64,000 bases of DNA from Microbacterium testaceum StLB037 (GTDB lineage: Bacteria > Actinomycetota > Actinomycetes > Actinomycetales > Microbacteriaceae). A model generated the notes under the pieces. The model was given only the letters and a program-made list of their open reading frames with translations, had not been told where the DNA came from and ran no database searches. Below, in pieces: positions 51,301 through 58,110 of this stretch. Numbering within the stretch: position 1 is the first letter of the stretch; every line of letters starts with the position of its first letter. The translations under genes were made by a program, and so were the position numbers. Where the stretch lies: NCBI RefSeq assembly GCF_900104345.1, contig NZ_FNJN01000003.1, positions 62,001 through 126,000 of the forward strand, in the 5' to 3' direction.

Positions 51301-51480
51301 ACGAGGACTCGCCGTCGACAGCGCGGCGACGATGCGATCATCCGAGAGGAGCTGCGGAATCGCCGCCCTCAACGACTCGTAGGAGGAGAGCGCGGAGAAC
51401 CGGCTCCGGCTCCAGAGAGGAGTCCTCACGACGAATCGGTCATGTGCCCGATATCCGTGCGTCGGTCGCGGTGCGATCAT
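48301..51480 (-). CDS. lanB: Full-length class I lanthipeptide dehydratase LanB, cassette 2
   Basis: 1059 residues. The glutamylation domain carries RMSNRPTPFGLFAGVALG near residue 100 and RDDNRLPLDLDAEID later. The SpaB_C elimination domain begins near residue 780 (LADLELVLSSHLGLLLE, DRWFFVRYPLPG, FQRYGGEALYVKALPVFE). It is the dehydratase for the cassette 2 precursor. Apart from the shared motifs it differs strongly from LanB of cassette 1, so the two are not recent copies. ATG 51480 (MIAPRPTHGY) was chosen since the frame further upstream is an antisense-like shadow of lanC. It starts 10 bp after the lanC stop and overlaps the exporter. Confidence 0.92.
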   Translation of the reverse strand: MIAPRPTHGYRAHDRFVVRTPLWSRSRFSALSSYESLRAAIPQLLSDDRIVAALSTASPRLVDQLRRLHEAAPFSSDERKELGALRSLRKYLLRMSNRPTPFGLFAGVALGTFGAHTDLRLEDDPIGRVEAFADFAWLMAFATSLSTGGGARRLPLAVNPYAQQIAGRLDVAQSNVFGTSVSNHVDLLVTTPVQQALTAAAEGASADEVVELLRAAHPGIAPETIEGLVDTLLTQGVLYPAVVPSLIPGNEGVPILDALTRGGAEFRVERGELDRILSSLSAVRDIEGLNATLPTARSSQSALLSDFSDSTVTVNAGLALASATLSEKVARRVEDVADVLVRTSFFPPRPASIVEYEQHFLERYGVGGEVPVLELLSASRGLEAPAGYQLPLRTYPLPGFPAPTDSAGASALLGAYTAALLSGTPLELTDDILTAYETEDTRPPSASFDLFVRVLARSAAHVDRGDFDLAVLPEGLALGGRSTGRFTGVLDDAADLVDAMLARESRHSAPDTRLVLLRYLPDKARMANVARTSAPSLDVLDVGVASDTSTGMSLADVLVGNDGSSFYLVDRRRGDRVRFVENHMLSPLSAPNVIRLLIELSRDGLRGFNIFDWGRLSGAPYLPRVVRNRVIFSPARWNIHPALLAAAEGSVGFASTLRATRDELRMPARVTLVRDDNRLPLDLDAEIDVAILAEEQSRALTSGTALVFEESLDADEDDRDGGHPGLVTDPAGASFAHELVVSVALPAPEESESPHRHPSARRTAPAGIRTSQEWDPRWVCIDVQASLADLELVLSSHLGLLLEATRSLRDRWFFVRYPLPGHALRIRLRARTPRHLDRLRTAVARWADALVAQRVVRESSLTGYVPEFQRYGGEALYVKALPVFEATSRLAIALAAARATATPSEASDDVVGVALLAHLHEAIGVSHSALGVEPSTDASFRRFYRENRPALLSALRDPGEALRSVGFAETAELRLALDECRATLRAFAEAFRREHGVDDLAAAAATIMHMTFNRVYPIGNAIEPRALGLWALTAEAAARRERAFADIEPPHTDTRESVR

Positions 51481-51490
51481 GGTGTTCCTC

Positions 51491-52801
51491 TCAGAATCCG
51501 AACAGGTGTCGCCACGGTGAGCGCGGGGCGCGTCCCCCACCGGCAGCCAGCACGAGGGCGATGCCCGCAGCTCCCTGGATGACGGACGGGTCGTCCAACT
51601 CCTGGGCAGGTTCTTCGACGTCGCGATAGAGCAGCGGAGCGTCGACGTCGCCCCTCTCGAGCAGGTCGCGTCGCAGGGCGGCATGGGTGCTCTCCGGATC
51701 CCGGCACACGCCGAGCACGGTGTCGGCACATGCCAGAATTCCGGCTACCCCGTGGCAGATCGACGGACTGAGGACCTCGCTCGGTTGCGGGTGGCGATCG
51801 AGGGCGCCCCGCATGATCTCTCGGGCCTGCGCGACCAGAGCGGGTTCCCGCACGGATGCGCCCGCGCGGTGAAGCGCGAGAGCGACACCCGGCGCCCCAT
51901 AGCACCAGGCGTGCGGAGCGCGAGCCCTGTGCCGCGGTCGAGGACCGGGGGAGGACGTCGAACGGGGGATGCCCGTCGACCAGATCAGACCGAAACGGTC
52001 GCGATCGGCGACGTCGAGGATGCGGGCGGACAGATCCTTGACGAGCGATCGCCTCTTCTCGTCGCGTCCACCCGCCGTTTCGACCGAGGATAGCGCCAGC
52101 AGCACTCCGGGCAGACCGTGGGCGAGTCCCGTGTTGAGGTAGCCCAGCGGGAACTCCTCCGCGTATTCGGGGAGAGGGTAGTGACGGGGGGAGATCATGG
52201 CGCCGTCTCCCACGAGCTCACCCCGACGCAGGAGCTCGTGCAGATCGTCGAACACTCGATTGATGGCGGCGCCGACGGCCTCCACCTCGGGTAGGGCGCT
52301 GCGAATCGCCGTCAACGCCATCAACACCCCGGCGCGACCGCTGATGATGTCGTAGTCAGCGTCCGCGACGTCATCGACCGCGGGAAGGAGCTCGGCGCTG
52401 AGAGCCTGTTCCGCCACCTCGTCGGCGAGGGCCGACGCCCGCGCGTGCCAACGTCGAGGGTCTCGACGGGCGGCCGAGAGATAGGCCAGCACCGCGCCTG
52501 GAGTGCCACCGAAGAGCGAGGCGTCCTCACCGGCCGCTGCGGCGACGGGGTCGTGGCACTCCTCGAGGATGGCATCCGCGCGGAGCGACCATTCGTCGGC
52601 GTCTGAATCCGAGGCGGCGGTGAGCTCCTCGAACACGAGGGCGCTTCCCAGTGGCCCCATGGCGACGGACTGCGGGTTCCAGCCCGTGGGGAACCTCGCC
52701 GTCTGCCGCACCTGTCGTCGAGACGATCGCACCGTCTCAGGGTCCGCGAGACGGCGGGCGATGGCCTCGACGGTGAGATCACTGCTGAGTGTCAGCGGCA
52801 C
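51491..52801 (-). CDS. lanC: Lanthionine synthetase LanC (cyclase), cassette 2
   Basis: A 436-residue LanC. Zinc ligands are visible as Cys in HAWCYGAPG and Cys-His in SICHGVAG. Barrel repeats include SLFGGTPGAVLAYLS, SGRAGVLMAL, TGLAHGLPGVLLAL and GVAGILACA. It closes (methyl)lanthionine rings in the cassette 2 peptide. GTG 52801 (V-P-L-T-L-S-S) is preferred because GGAGAGGAGA lies about ten bases upstream; the open frame continues to 52870 across the hairpin. Unlike cassette 1, the hairpin here is in untranslated RNA between precursor and lanC. Confidence 0.9.
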   Translation of the reverse strand: MPLTLSSDLTVEAIARRLADPETVRSSRRQVRQTARFPTGWNPQSVAMGPLGSALVFEELTAASDSDADEWSLRADAILEECHDPVAAAAGEDASLFGGTPGAVLAYLSAARRDPRRWHARASALADEVAEQALSAELLPAVDDVADADYDIISGRAGVLMALTAIRSALPEVEAVGAAINRVFDDLHELLRRGELVGDGAMISPRHYPLPEYAEEFPLGYLNTGLAHGLPGVLLALSSVETAGGRDEKRRSLVKDLSARILDVADRDRFGLIWSTGIPRSTSSPGPRPRHRARAPHAWCYGAPGVALALHRAGASVREPALVAQAREIMRGALDRHPQPSEVLSPSICHGVAGILACADTVLGVCRDPESTHAALRRDLLERGDVDAPLLYRDVEEPAQELDDPSVIQGAAGIALVLAAGGGRAPRSPWRHLFGF

Positions 52802-52825
52802 GCCTCGTCTCCTCTCCGTTCCGGG

Positions 52826-52859
52826 GATCGCCCACCCGCGTCTCTGCGGGCGGGCGATC
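52826..52859 (-). promoter_or_regulatory. Strong hairpin between the cassette 2 precursor and lanC
   Basis: GATCGCCCACCCGC (52826-52839) and GCGGGCGGGCGATC (52846-52859) form a 14-bp stem with one mismatch and a 6-nt loop, 7 nt after the precursor stop. No T-run follows, so partial termination or mRNA stabilisation is likely, keeping precursor mRNA above enzyme mRNA. Confidence 0.7.
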
Positions 52860-52866
52860 GGGTGAC

Positions 52867-53037
52867 TCACCAGCAGGCGAGCGGGCTCTGCGTGATGCAG
52901 AGCGGCGTGCAGCCGCAGGTGGCCTTACAGGTCACACGGGTGCAGATGGCTCGAGTGACCAATCCCAGCGAGGCGGGTTCGACGTCCGCGCTCGCCGAGT
53001 TGGACTGCACGCGGACATCGATGGTGAATGCGTTCAT
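52867..53037 (-). CDS. lanA: Class I lanthipeptide precursor LanA, cassette 2
   Basis: A 56-residue precursor. The leader motif FTIDVRV at residues 4-10 is a variant of the FNLD/FDLDV box. The C-terminal half holds six Cys (32, 37, 41, 43, 47, 55) with donors T28, T33, T36, T40, T44, T49 and S51. CGCTPLC contains T-P-x-C as in ring B of nisin-like peptides. The peptide ends C-W. Core probably starts near residue 22-28; no cleavage motif such as GG or PR is visible. ATG 53037 has AAAGGGAA upstream. It is the first gene of the cassette and has its own AT-rich promoter region. Confidence 0.87.
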   Translation of the reverse strand: MNAFTIDVRVQSNSASADVEPASLGLVTRAICTRVTCKATCGCTPLCITQSPLACW

Positions 53038-53089
53038 TTGAATTCCCTTTCGGTTGCTGCTCGTTGTGAGCACATGCAAGCAATCGCGA

Positions 53090-53121
53090 CGTTATTGATC
53101 AAGGAATTCAATGGTCAATCG
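53090..53121 (-). promoter_or_regulatory. Probable promoter of the lanthipeptide operon
   Basis: On the minus strand TTGACC (53118-53113) and ATAACG (53095-53090) are separated by 17 bp, about 50 bp before lanA2. GTCAATCG occurs here (53114-53121) and again at 53144-53151, exactly 30 bp away, so two protein-binding half-sites could lie on the same DNA face. The stretch 53038-53160 is markedly AT-rich. Confidence 0.5.
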
Positions 53122-53144
53122 GTTCTTTTGTATCGCATCGATAG

Positions 53145-53417
53145 TCAATCGAATGATTCGTGATCCGCGGCATCCCTTTTCTCGGGACGGAGGAAAATTC
53201 CGCGAGCGAGAAGAGCCAGGCCCGCGAGAAGGACGAGGATCGCAGCGCCGTGACCGACCCAGCCAGCGACCGTGTCCATCCCGAAGAGGGACTGTCCCGC
53301 CTGATTTCGATAAGCGACCCAGGCGAGGAAGACCGCGACCAAAGCGGACCCCGCGACGATGTACAGGGTTCTCGTTATCCGGTCTCGTGCGGTAATGATG
53401 TCGCCCTCGTCTTTCAT
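53145..53417 (-). CDS. Small membrane protein leading cassette 2, possible immunity factor
   Basis: 90 residues, family not recognised. Two hydrophobic segments (TLYIVAGSALVAVFLAWVAY and WVGHGAAILVLLAGLALLAR) are joined by a short loop and framed by a charged N-terminus (MKDEGDIITARDRITR) and an acidic C-terminus. It stands directly before lanA2, the same relative place as the 136-residue membrane protein before lanA1, although a 107-bp gap with a promoter separates it from lanA2. Self-protection against the peptide is a guess from position. ATG 53417 is preferred; ATG 53450 would add 11 residues. Confidence 0.6.
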   Translation of the reverse strand: MKDEGDIITARDRITRTLYIVAGSALVAVFLAWVAYRNQAGQSLFGMDTVAGWVGHGAAILVLLAGLALLARGIFLRPEKRDAADHESFD

Positions 53418-53436
53418 ATGTGCAGAAAGCGTGTAA

Positions 53437-53450
53437 ATGCGATGTCGCAT
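53437..53450. promoter_or_regulatory. Palindrome before the cassette 2 membrane protein gene
   Basis: ATGCGATGTCGCAT is a perfect inverted repeat (6-bp arms, 2-bp centre), 20 bp upstream of the ATG at 53417. It could be an operator. From here to 53781 I see no gene; open frames in this interval are Arg/Pro-rich and without motif. Confidence 0.35.
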
Positions 53451-53781
53451 CGGTTTCGCTGCTGCCCTCCGGTATCGCTGTCTCGGGGCGCGGGGGAGGG
53501 AATCATCCGTGCCTCATGCGATTCCATCAGCCGGGGGAGCACGCGAACACGTCCGGACGTCGTCCACAATGCAGACGAAAGTCGCTAGCGTCGACCGCGC
53601 TCCGCGTATCGCCGTCGTGGCGTGGGCGCCGTGGCCGCGGGAGGGAGCCGGTTCCTCGCGACCGCGGAAGACGATCGCCGACGCGGCCGGGCGGATGCGC
53701 TCGGCTGTTCCGTCGCGCAGGATCCGTGCCTGCGGCGGCCGTCCTCGGGATGGCCTTTCGGTCCGGCCTTCCGCCGGCAAC

Positions 53782-53813
53782 GAAAAAGGCCCCGGGGTGG
53801 AACCCGGGGCCTT
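53782..53813 (-). terminator. Terminator of tRNA-Leu
   Basis: AAGGCCCCGGG and CCCGGGGCCTT (53786-53796 and 53803-53813) form a perfect 11-bp stem with a 6-nt loop. On the minus strand the stem is followed by a T-run, so it ends the tRNA transcript 10 bp after the tRNA. Confidence 0.85.
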
Positions 53814-53823
53814 CGTCGTTCTG

Positions 53824-53909
53824 TGCGCGAGGGGGGACTTGAACCCCCACGCCCGTTAAAGGGCACTAGCACCTCAAGCTAGCGCGTCTACCTATTCCGC
53901 CACCCGCGC
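53824..53909 (-). tRNA. tRNA-Leu(GAG)
   Basis: An 86-nt class II tRNA. Acceptor strands GCGCGGG and CTCGCGC pair (one G-U). The anticodon stem is CTAGC/GCTAG around a loop TTGAGGT, giving anticodon GAG, which reads CUC and CUU. A long variable arm (TGCCC...GGGCG) and the T-arm GGGGGTTCAAGTCCCCC are present. The CCA end is not encoded. tRNA-Leu genes often serve as integration sites, but no integrase or direct repeat of the tRNA end is seen nearby. Confidence 0.95.
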
Positions 53910-54050
53910 ATCTGGGTGTTTTGCTGCTTTCGCAACGAAGAACGACATTACCACGCTCCCGACCCCGCCTCGAATCGGTGCCGCTTCCCGGGCGCGTCTA
54001 GGGGCGACGCGCGGCGGGCCGCGACGCTCGTCCCCGGTACCGTAGTGCGC

Positions 54051-55352
54051 ATGCCCGAGCTCGAAACCGACGTCCCCGAGGTCGCCCGCGTCGCGCGAGA
54101 CCTCATCCGGTTCGACACGTCGAACTACGGCGGAGGCCGTGCCGAGGGAGAGCGCGAGGCGGCCGCCTACGTCGGCGCTTATCTCGAAGCCCTCGGCCTC
54201 GAGGTCGAGTACTACGAGCCGGTCGAGCGTCGCACGAACGTCTGCGCCCGTATCCCGGGCCGCAACCGCGACAAGCCCGCTCTCATCTTGCACGGTCACC
54301 TCGACGTGGTGCCCGCCGTCGCCGCCGACTGGAGCGTCGACCCCTTCGCGGGCGAGATCCGCGACGGCGTGCTGTGGGGCCGCGGTGCCGTCGACATGAA
54401 AGACATGGATGCCATGATCCTCACCGCCGTGGCCGAGGTGCTGCGCGCGGGGGAGCAGCCCGAGCGCGACATCATCGTGGCGTTCTTCGCCGACGAGGAG
54501 AACGGCGGCGTCGAGGGTTCGGCCCGCGTGGTCAGGGACCGACCCGAGTGGTTCGCCGGAGCGACCGAGGCCATCAGCGAGGTCGGCGGGTACTCGATCG
54601 CGGTGGGCGACCGCCGCGCGTATCTGCTGCAGGTCGGCGAGAAGGCCCTGGTGTGGATCAAGCTCGTCGCGCGCGGTCGCGCCGGTCACGGCAGCGGCCT
54701 GCACGCCGACAACGCCGTGACGAAGCTGGCCGAGGCCGTCACCGCCCTCGGCCGCACCGAGTGGCCGATCCGTCTCACCGACACCACGGCTCAACTGCTC
54801 GCCGGCCTCGCCGCGATCACGGGCGACGACGCGGGCGACCCCGATGCTCTCGCGCTGCGCACGGGCGCGGCATCCAGCTTCATCCGCTCGACGCTGCGCA
54901 CCACGACGAACCCCACCGGGCTCACCGCCGGTTACAAGCACAACGTCATCCCCGACCGGGCCGAGGCGCTCATCGACGTGCGGGTGCTGCCCGGTACCGA
55001 AGAGGCGGCCCTCGCCGACATCCGCCGCATCGTCGGGCCCGGGATCGAGATCGAGATCGTCCACCAGGACATCGGCCTCGAGGTGCCCTTCTCGGGTGAC
55101 CTGGTCGATGCGATGATCGCGCAGCTCGGTCGACACGACCCCGGGGTGCCGGTCGTGCCCTACCTGATGGGCGGAGGTACCGACAACAAGGCGCTGTCGA
55201 CCCTCGGCATCGCCGGTTACGGATTCGCGCCGCTGCGACTTCCCGCCGACCTCGACTTCACCGGGATGTTCCACGGTGTCGACGAGCGCGTCCCCGTCGA
55301 CGCGCTCTCCTTCGGTCAGCGAGTCCTCGCCGACCTCATCCGCACGTACTGA
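54051..55352 (+). CDS. M20/M25/M40-family metallopeptidase (ArgE/DapE-like)
   Basis: A 433-residue di-zinc peptidase or deacylase. HGHLDVVPA gives the first metal His and catalytic Asp, WGRGAVDMKDMDAM the bridging Asp, and FADEENGGVEGS the general base Glu and next ligand. A dimerisation lid lies in about 190-310, and GGGTDNKALSTLGIAGYGF holds late conserved residues. It probably acts on peptides or N-acyl amino acids in the cytoplasm; ArgE, DapE and dipeptidase relatives share these motifs. ATG 54051 fits the family start. It is 8 bp upstream of uppP and likely in one operon with it. Confidence 0.9.
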   Translation: MPELETDVPEVARVARDLIRFDTSNYGGGRAEGEREAAAYVGAYLEALGLEVEYYEPVERRTNVCARIPGRNRDKPALILHGHLDVVPAVAADWSVDPFAGEIRDGVLWGRGAVDMKDMDAMILTAVAEVLRAGEQPERDIIVAFFADEENGGVEGSARVVRDRPEWFAGATEAISEVGGYSIAVGDRRAYLLQVGEKALVWIKLVARGRAGHGSGLHADNAVTKLAEAVTALGRTEWPIRLTDTTAQLLAGLAAITGDDAGDPDALALRTGAASSFIRSTLRTTTNPTGLTAGYKHNVIPDRAEALIDVRVLPGTEEAALADIRRIVGPGIEIEIVHQDIGLEVPFSGDLVDAMIAQLGRHDPGVPVVPYLMGGGTDNKALSTLGIAGYGFAPLRLPADLDFTGMFHGVDERVPVDALSFGQRVLADLIRTY

Positions 55353-55360
55353 AGGACCGC

Positions 55361-56206
55361 ATGCATATCTTCGAGGTCATCGTCCTCGGGCTCGTCCAGG
55401 GCCTCACCGAGTTCCTCCCCATCTCCTCGAGCGCCCACCTGCGCATCGTCGGCGAGTTCCTCCCGTCGAAGGTCGACCCCGGGGCCACGTTCACCGCCAT
55501 CACCCAGATCGGCACCGAGCTCGCGGTGCTCATCTACTTCCGCAAGAAGATCGGCCGGGTCATCTCGCGCTGGTTCCTCTCGCTCGGCGGCAAGGTGCCC
55601 CGCACCGATCCCGACGCCCGCATGGGTTGGCTGGTCATCATCGGCACGCTGCCGATCGCCCTGCTCGGCGTGCTGCTGCAGAGCCTCATCCGCGACAACT
55701 TCCGGAGCCTGTGGATCACGGCGGTCGTGCTGATCGTCTTCGGCATCCTGCTGGGTCTCGCCGACCACTACGGCGCGCGTCGCCGCGAGCTCGACGACCT
55801 GACCTACCCGCACGGCATCGCCTTCGGTGTCGCGCAGGCGCTGGCCCTCGTGCCGGGCGTCTCGCGCTCTGGGGCGACCACGACCCTCGGCCGCGCGCTC
55901 GGGTACAAGCGCACCGCTGCGGCGGAGTACTCGTTCCTGCTCGCCGTGCCCGCGGTCTTCGCCAGCGGCTTCTTCGAGCTGTACAAAAGCTTCGACGAGG
56001 GCACCGGGCCCTACAGCCTCGGCGAGACCGCCATCGCGACGATCATCGCGTTCGTCGTGGGCTACATCGTCATCGCCTTCCTCATGCAGTACCTCAAGCG
56101 CGGCAGCTTCCTGCCCTTCGTGATCTACCGCGTCGCTCTCGGCGTGCTCATCATGGTGCTGTTGACCCTCGGTGTGCTGCCGGCGTACTCGGCCATCACC
56201 GGCTGA
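55361..56206 (+). CDS. uppP: Undecaprenyl-diphosphate phosphatase UppP (BacA)
   Basis: A 281-residue integral membrane phosphatase that recycles the undecaprenyl lipid carrier of peptidoglycan synthesis and gives bacitracin resistance. Signature 1 is QGLTEFLPISSSAHLRI with the catalytic Glu and Ser; signature 2 is PGVSRSGATTTLGRALG with the catalytic Arg. About seven to eight hydrophobic segments; full length for the family. A strong terminator follows. The location near the lanthipeptide genes is notable because nisin-like peptides bind lipid II, but the gene is conserved housekeeping and 2 kb away. Confidence 0.95.
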   Translation: MHIFEVIVLGLVQGLTEFLPISSSAHLRIVGEFLPSKVDPGATFTAITQIGTELAVLIYFRKKIGRVISRWFLSLGGKVPRTDPDARMGWLVIIGTLPIALLGVLLQSLIRDNFRSLWITAVVLIVFGILLGLADHYGARRRELDDLTYPHGIAFGVAQALALVPGVSRSGATTTLGRALGYKRTAAAEYSFLLAVPAVFASGFFELYKSFDEGTGPYSLGETAIATIIAFVVGYIVIAFLMQYLKRGSFLPFVIYRVALGVLIMVLLTLGVLPAYSAITG

Positions 56207-56218
56207 CCCCGGATGCCG

Positions 56219-56252
56219 CGAAGGCGTCGTCCCGTTCGGGGCGGCGCCTTCG
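56219..56252 (+). terminator. Terminator of uppP
   Basis: CGAAGGCGTCGTCCC (56219-56233) and GGGGCGGCGCCTTCG (56238-56252) form a 15-bp stem with two G-U pairs and the loop GTTC, 12 bp after the uppP stop. Confidence 0.8.
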
Positions 56253-56366
56253 TCGTGTGCGGGCGGGCCGTGGGGTCCGGTGGCTTCGACGGGCTCGGTC
56301 GCCCCGGCTCGCGCGCGCGGCTTGCGGTGGCGTCGAACGGCACGGCCACTCGAGCGCACCGCAGAA

Positions 56367-56390
56367 GGTCCCTGAGCCTGTCGAGGGACC
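56367..56390. repeat. REP-like element (CTGAGCCTGTCGA type)
   Basis: GGTCCCT and AGGGACC form a 7-bp stem around GAGCCTGTCG. This belongs to the dispersed CTGAGC-CTGTCGA palindromes found in many bacterial genomes. A diverged opposed copy (GGCTTCGACGGGCTCGG) lies at 56282-56298. It is placed after the stop of the minus-strand PAC2 gene, so it may also help end that transcript. Confidence 0.6.
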
Positions 56391-56416
56391 GGGGGAGTCG
56401 TCGCCGACCCGCCCGC

Positions 56417-57283
56417 TCAGCGTCGGGGCGGGTCGTCGCGTCCGGGTTTGGTGGGGCCGTCGCCGCCGCGGCGCAGGTAGCGCTCGAACTCCTGGGCGAT
56501 CGCGTCCCCCGAGGCTTCGGGCGAGTCCCACGTGTCACGGGTCTGCTCGAGCTGGCGGATGTACTCGCTCATCTCGTCGTCGTCGGCCGCGGCCGCGTCG
56601 ATCGAGGCTTCCCACAGGCGCGACTCGTTCTCGAGGTCTCCGCGCGGGACCGCGATGCCGGTGATCGACTCGAGCTTCTCGAGCAGGGCGAGCGTGGCCT
56701 TGGGTGAGGGGGTGTGCCCGGCGACGTAGTGGGGAACGCTCGCCCAGAGGCTCGCGGTCGGGATGCCCACGGTCTCCGAGACATGGCCGATGGCGCTCAG
56801 GATGCCGACCGGCCCCTCGTACAGGCTCCGCTCGAGGCCCAGGCTCTGGCGCACGCCCTCGTTGTCGCTGCCCGCGAAGACCGAGATGGGGCGCGTGTGC
56901 GGAACGTCGGACATCATCGATCCGAGGGCGACGAAGCCCGTGACGTCCTCGCGCAGGGCGACGTCGATGAACTCGGCGGCGAACGCCTGCCAGGCTCGCG
57001 CGGGCTCCACCCCGACCAGCAGCCAGATCTCGGCGTCGTCGGAGCGCTTCACGGGACGCAGGAGCGTGGCCTCGGGCCAGGTGAGGGTGCGGCGGCCCTC
57101 GGCATCCAATCCGACCTGGGGGCGGGTGTACTGGTAATCGAAGTACAGCTCGGGGTCCACCGAGTGGACGACCTCGTACTCCACATCGGCGCGCAGCATC
57201 GATGCCGCCGCCGATGCGGCTTCTCCGGCATCGTTCCACCCGTCGAACGCGGCGACGATGATCCGGCGACCCAGTGCGTCCAC
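56417..57283 (-). CDS. PAC2-family protein
   Basis: A 288-residue PAC2 (proteasome assembly chaperone-like) protein. The fold's first strand and loop read RIIVAAFDGWNDAGEAA, and LVGVEPARAWQAFAAEFID, VALGSMMSDVPHTRP and GPVGILSAIGH follow, as in actinobacterial members. An acidic C-terminus ends in a polar tail. The cellular role of bacterial PAC2 proteins is poorly known, so the name reflects homology only. GTG 57283 has AGGAGGT seven bases upstream, which decides the start. It is divergent from the HAD-trmI operon. Confidence 0.87.
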   Translation of the reverse strand: MDALGRRIIVAAFDGWNDAGEAASAAASMLRADVEYEVVHSVDPELYFDYQYTRPQVGLDAEGRRTLTWPEATLLRPVKRSDDAEIWLLVGVEPARAWQAFAAEFIDVALREDVTGFVALGSMMSDVPHTRPISVFAGSDNEGVRQSLGLERSLYEGPVGILSAIGHVSETVGIPTASLWASVPHYVAGHTPSPKATLALLEKLESITGIAVPRGDLENESRLWEASIDAAAADDDEMSEYIRQLEQTRDTWDSPEASGDAIAQEFERYLRRGGDGPTKPGRDDPPRR

Positions 57284-57411
57284 GCAACCTCCTCTGCCCC
57301 GTCGGGGCTGGCTTCCAGAATAGGCGCACCCGCGGAGAGCGAGCCGGTCCCGCCCGGCGAACGGCACGGGGGCCGGACGGGTGCGCACCGGGCCCTCAAT
57401 AGGATGGAGCG

Positions 57412-58110
57412 ATGACTTCCCCCGCTCCCGCCGCCGTCCTCTGGGACATGGACGGCACGCTCGTCGACACCGAGCCGTACTGGATGGCCGCGGAGACCCC
57501 GCTCGTGGAGCGCTTCGGGGGGACCTGGTCGCACGAGCAGGCGCTCGGGATGGTCGGCCTGGCCCTCGAGGACTCCGCCCGGCTGCTGCAGAACGCGGGC
57601 GTGCCCTGGGGCGTCGACGAGATCATCTCGTACCTGACCGACGAGGTGCAGCGCCAGCTCGCCGTGACGGGTGTGCCGTTCCGCCCCGGTGCCCGCGAGC
57701 TCCTCGCCGATCTGCGCGCCTCGGGCGTCAAGACCGCCCTCGTCACGATGTCGATGCGCCGTATGGCGCTGTCGGTGGTGGAGCTCGTCGACTTCCCGGC
57801 CTTCGACCTCGTGGTCGCCGGCGACGACGTCGAACGCCCGAAGCCGTACCCCGACCCGTACCTGCAGGCGGCCGCGGCGCTCGGCGTCGACATCCGCGAC
57901 ACCGTGGCGATCGAGGACTCGCCGAACGGTCTGCGCTCCGCCCTCGCGAGCGGTGCCGTGTCGCTGGGCGTGCCCCTCATGGTGCCCCTCGAGGGGCTCG
58001 GGGCGCACGCGCTGTGGCCGAGCCTCGAGGGCCGCACGACCTCCGACCTGCGGGCGCTCCACGCCGCCCACACCCCGATCCACCCCGAAGAGACACGAGT
58101 CACCCGATGA
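57412..58110 (+). CDS. HAD-superfamily phosphatase (beta-phosphoglucomutase-like subfamily)
   Basis: A 232-residue HAD hydrolase with a helical cap. Motif I is LWDMDGTLVDTEPYW with the nucleophile and acid Asp. Motif II threonine lies in ALVTMSMRR, the Lys in DDVERPKPYPDPY, and motif IV in VAIEDSPNGLRSA. It would dephosphorylate a small sugar phosphate or nucleotide; substrate not deducible. It opens the conserved actinobacterial run to helY and overlaps the trmI start by 4 bp (ATGA). Confidence 0.9.
   Translation: MTSPAPAAVLWDMDGTLVDTEPYWMAAETPLVERFGGTWSHEQALGMVGLALEDSARLLQNAGVPWGVDEIISYLTDEVQRQLAVTGVPFRPGARELLADLRASGVKTALVTMSMRRMALSVVELVDFPAFDLVVAGDDVERPKPYPDPYLQAAAALGVDIRDTVAIEDSPNGLRSALASGAVSLGVPLMVPLEGLGAHALWPSLEGRTTSDLRALHAAHTPIHPEETRVTR

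Noticed and set aside
41633-51480. Thiopeptide or split-LanB system
   Set aside because: Both LanB proteins carry the glutamylation and elimination domains on one chain and each has a LanC partner. No YcaO, azoline dehydrogenase or pyridine synthase gene is present.
39783-53037. Class II (LanM) or class III/IV lanthipeptide system
   Set aside because: No LanM, kinase-lyase or LanL protein is present, and the exporters lack the C39 peptidase domain; the separate LanB and LanC define class I.
53824-53909. tRNA-Leu as the integration site of a genomic island carrying the lanthipeptide genes
   Set aside because: No integrase, no duplicated tRNA 3' end at the far side, and the GGATGCC heptamer is as frequent inside the operon as outside, which argues against a recent insertion.
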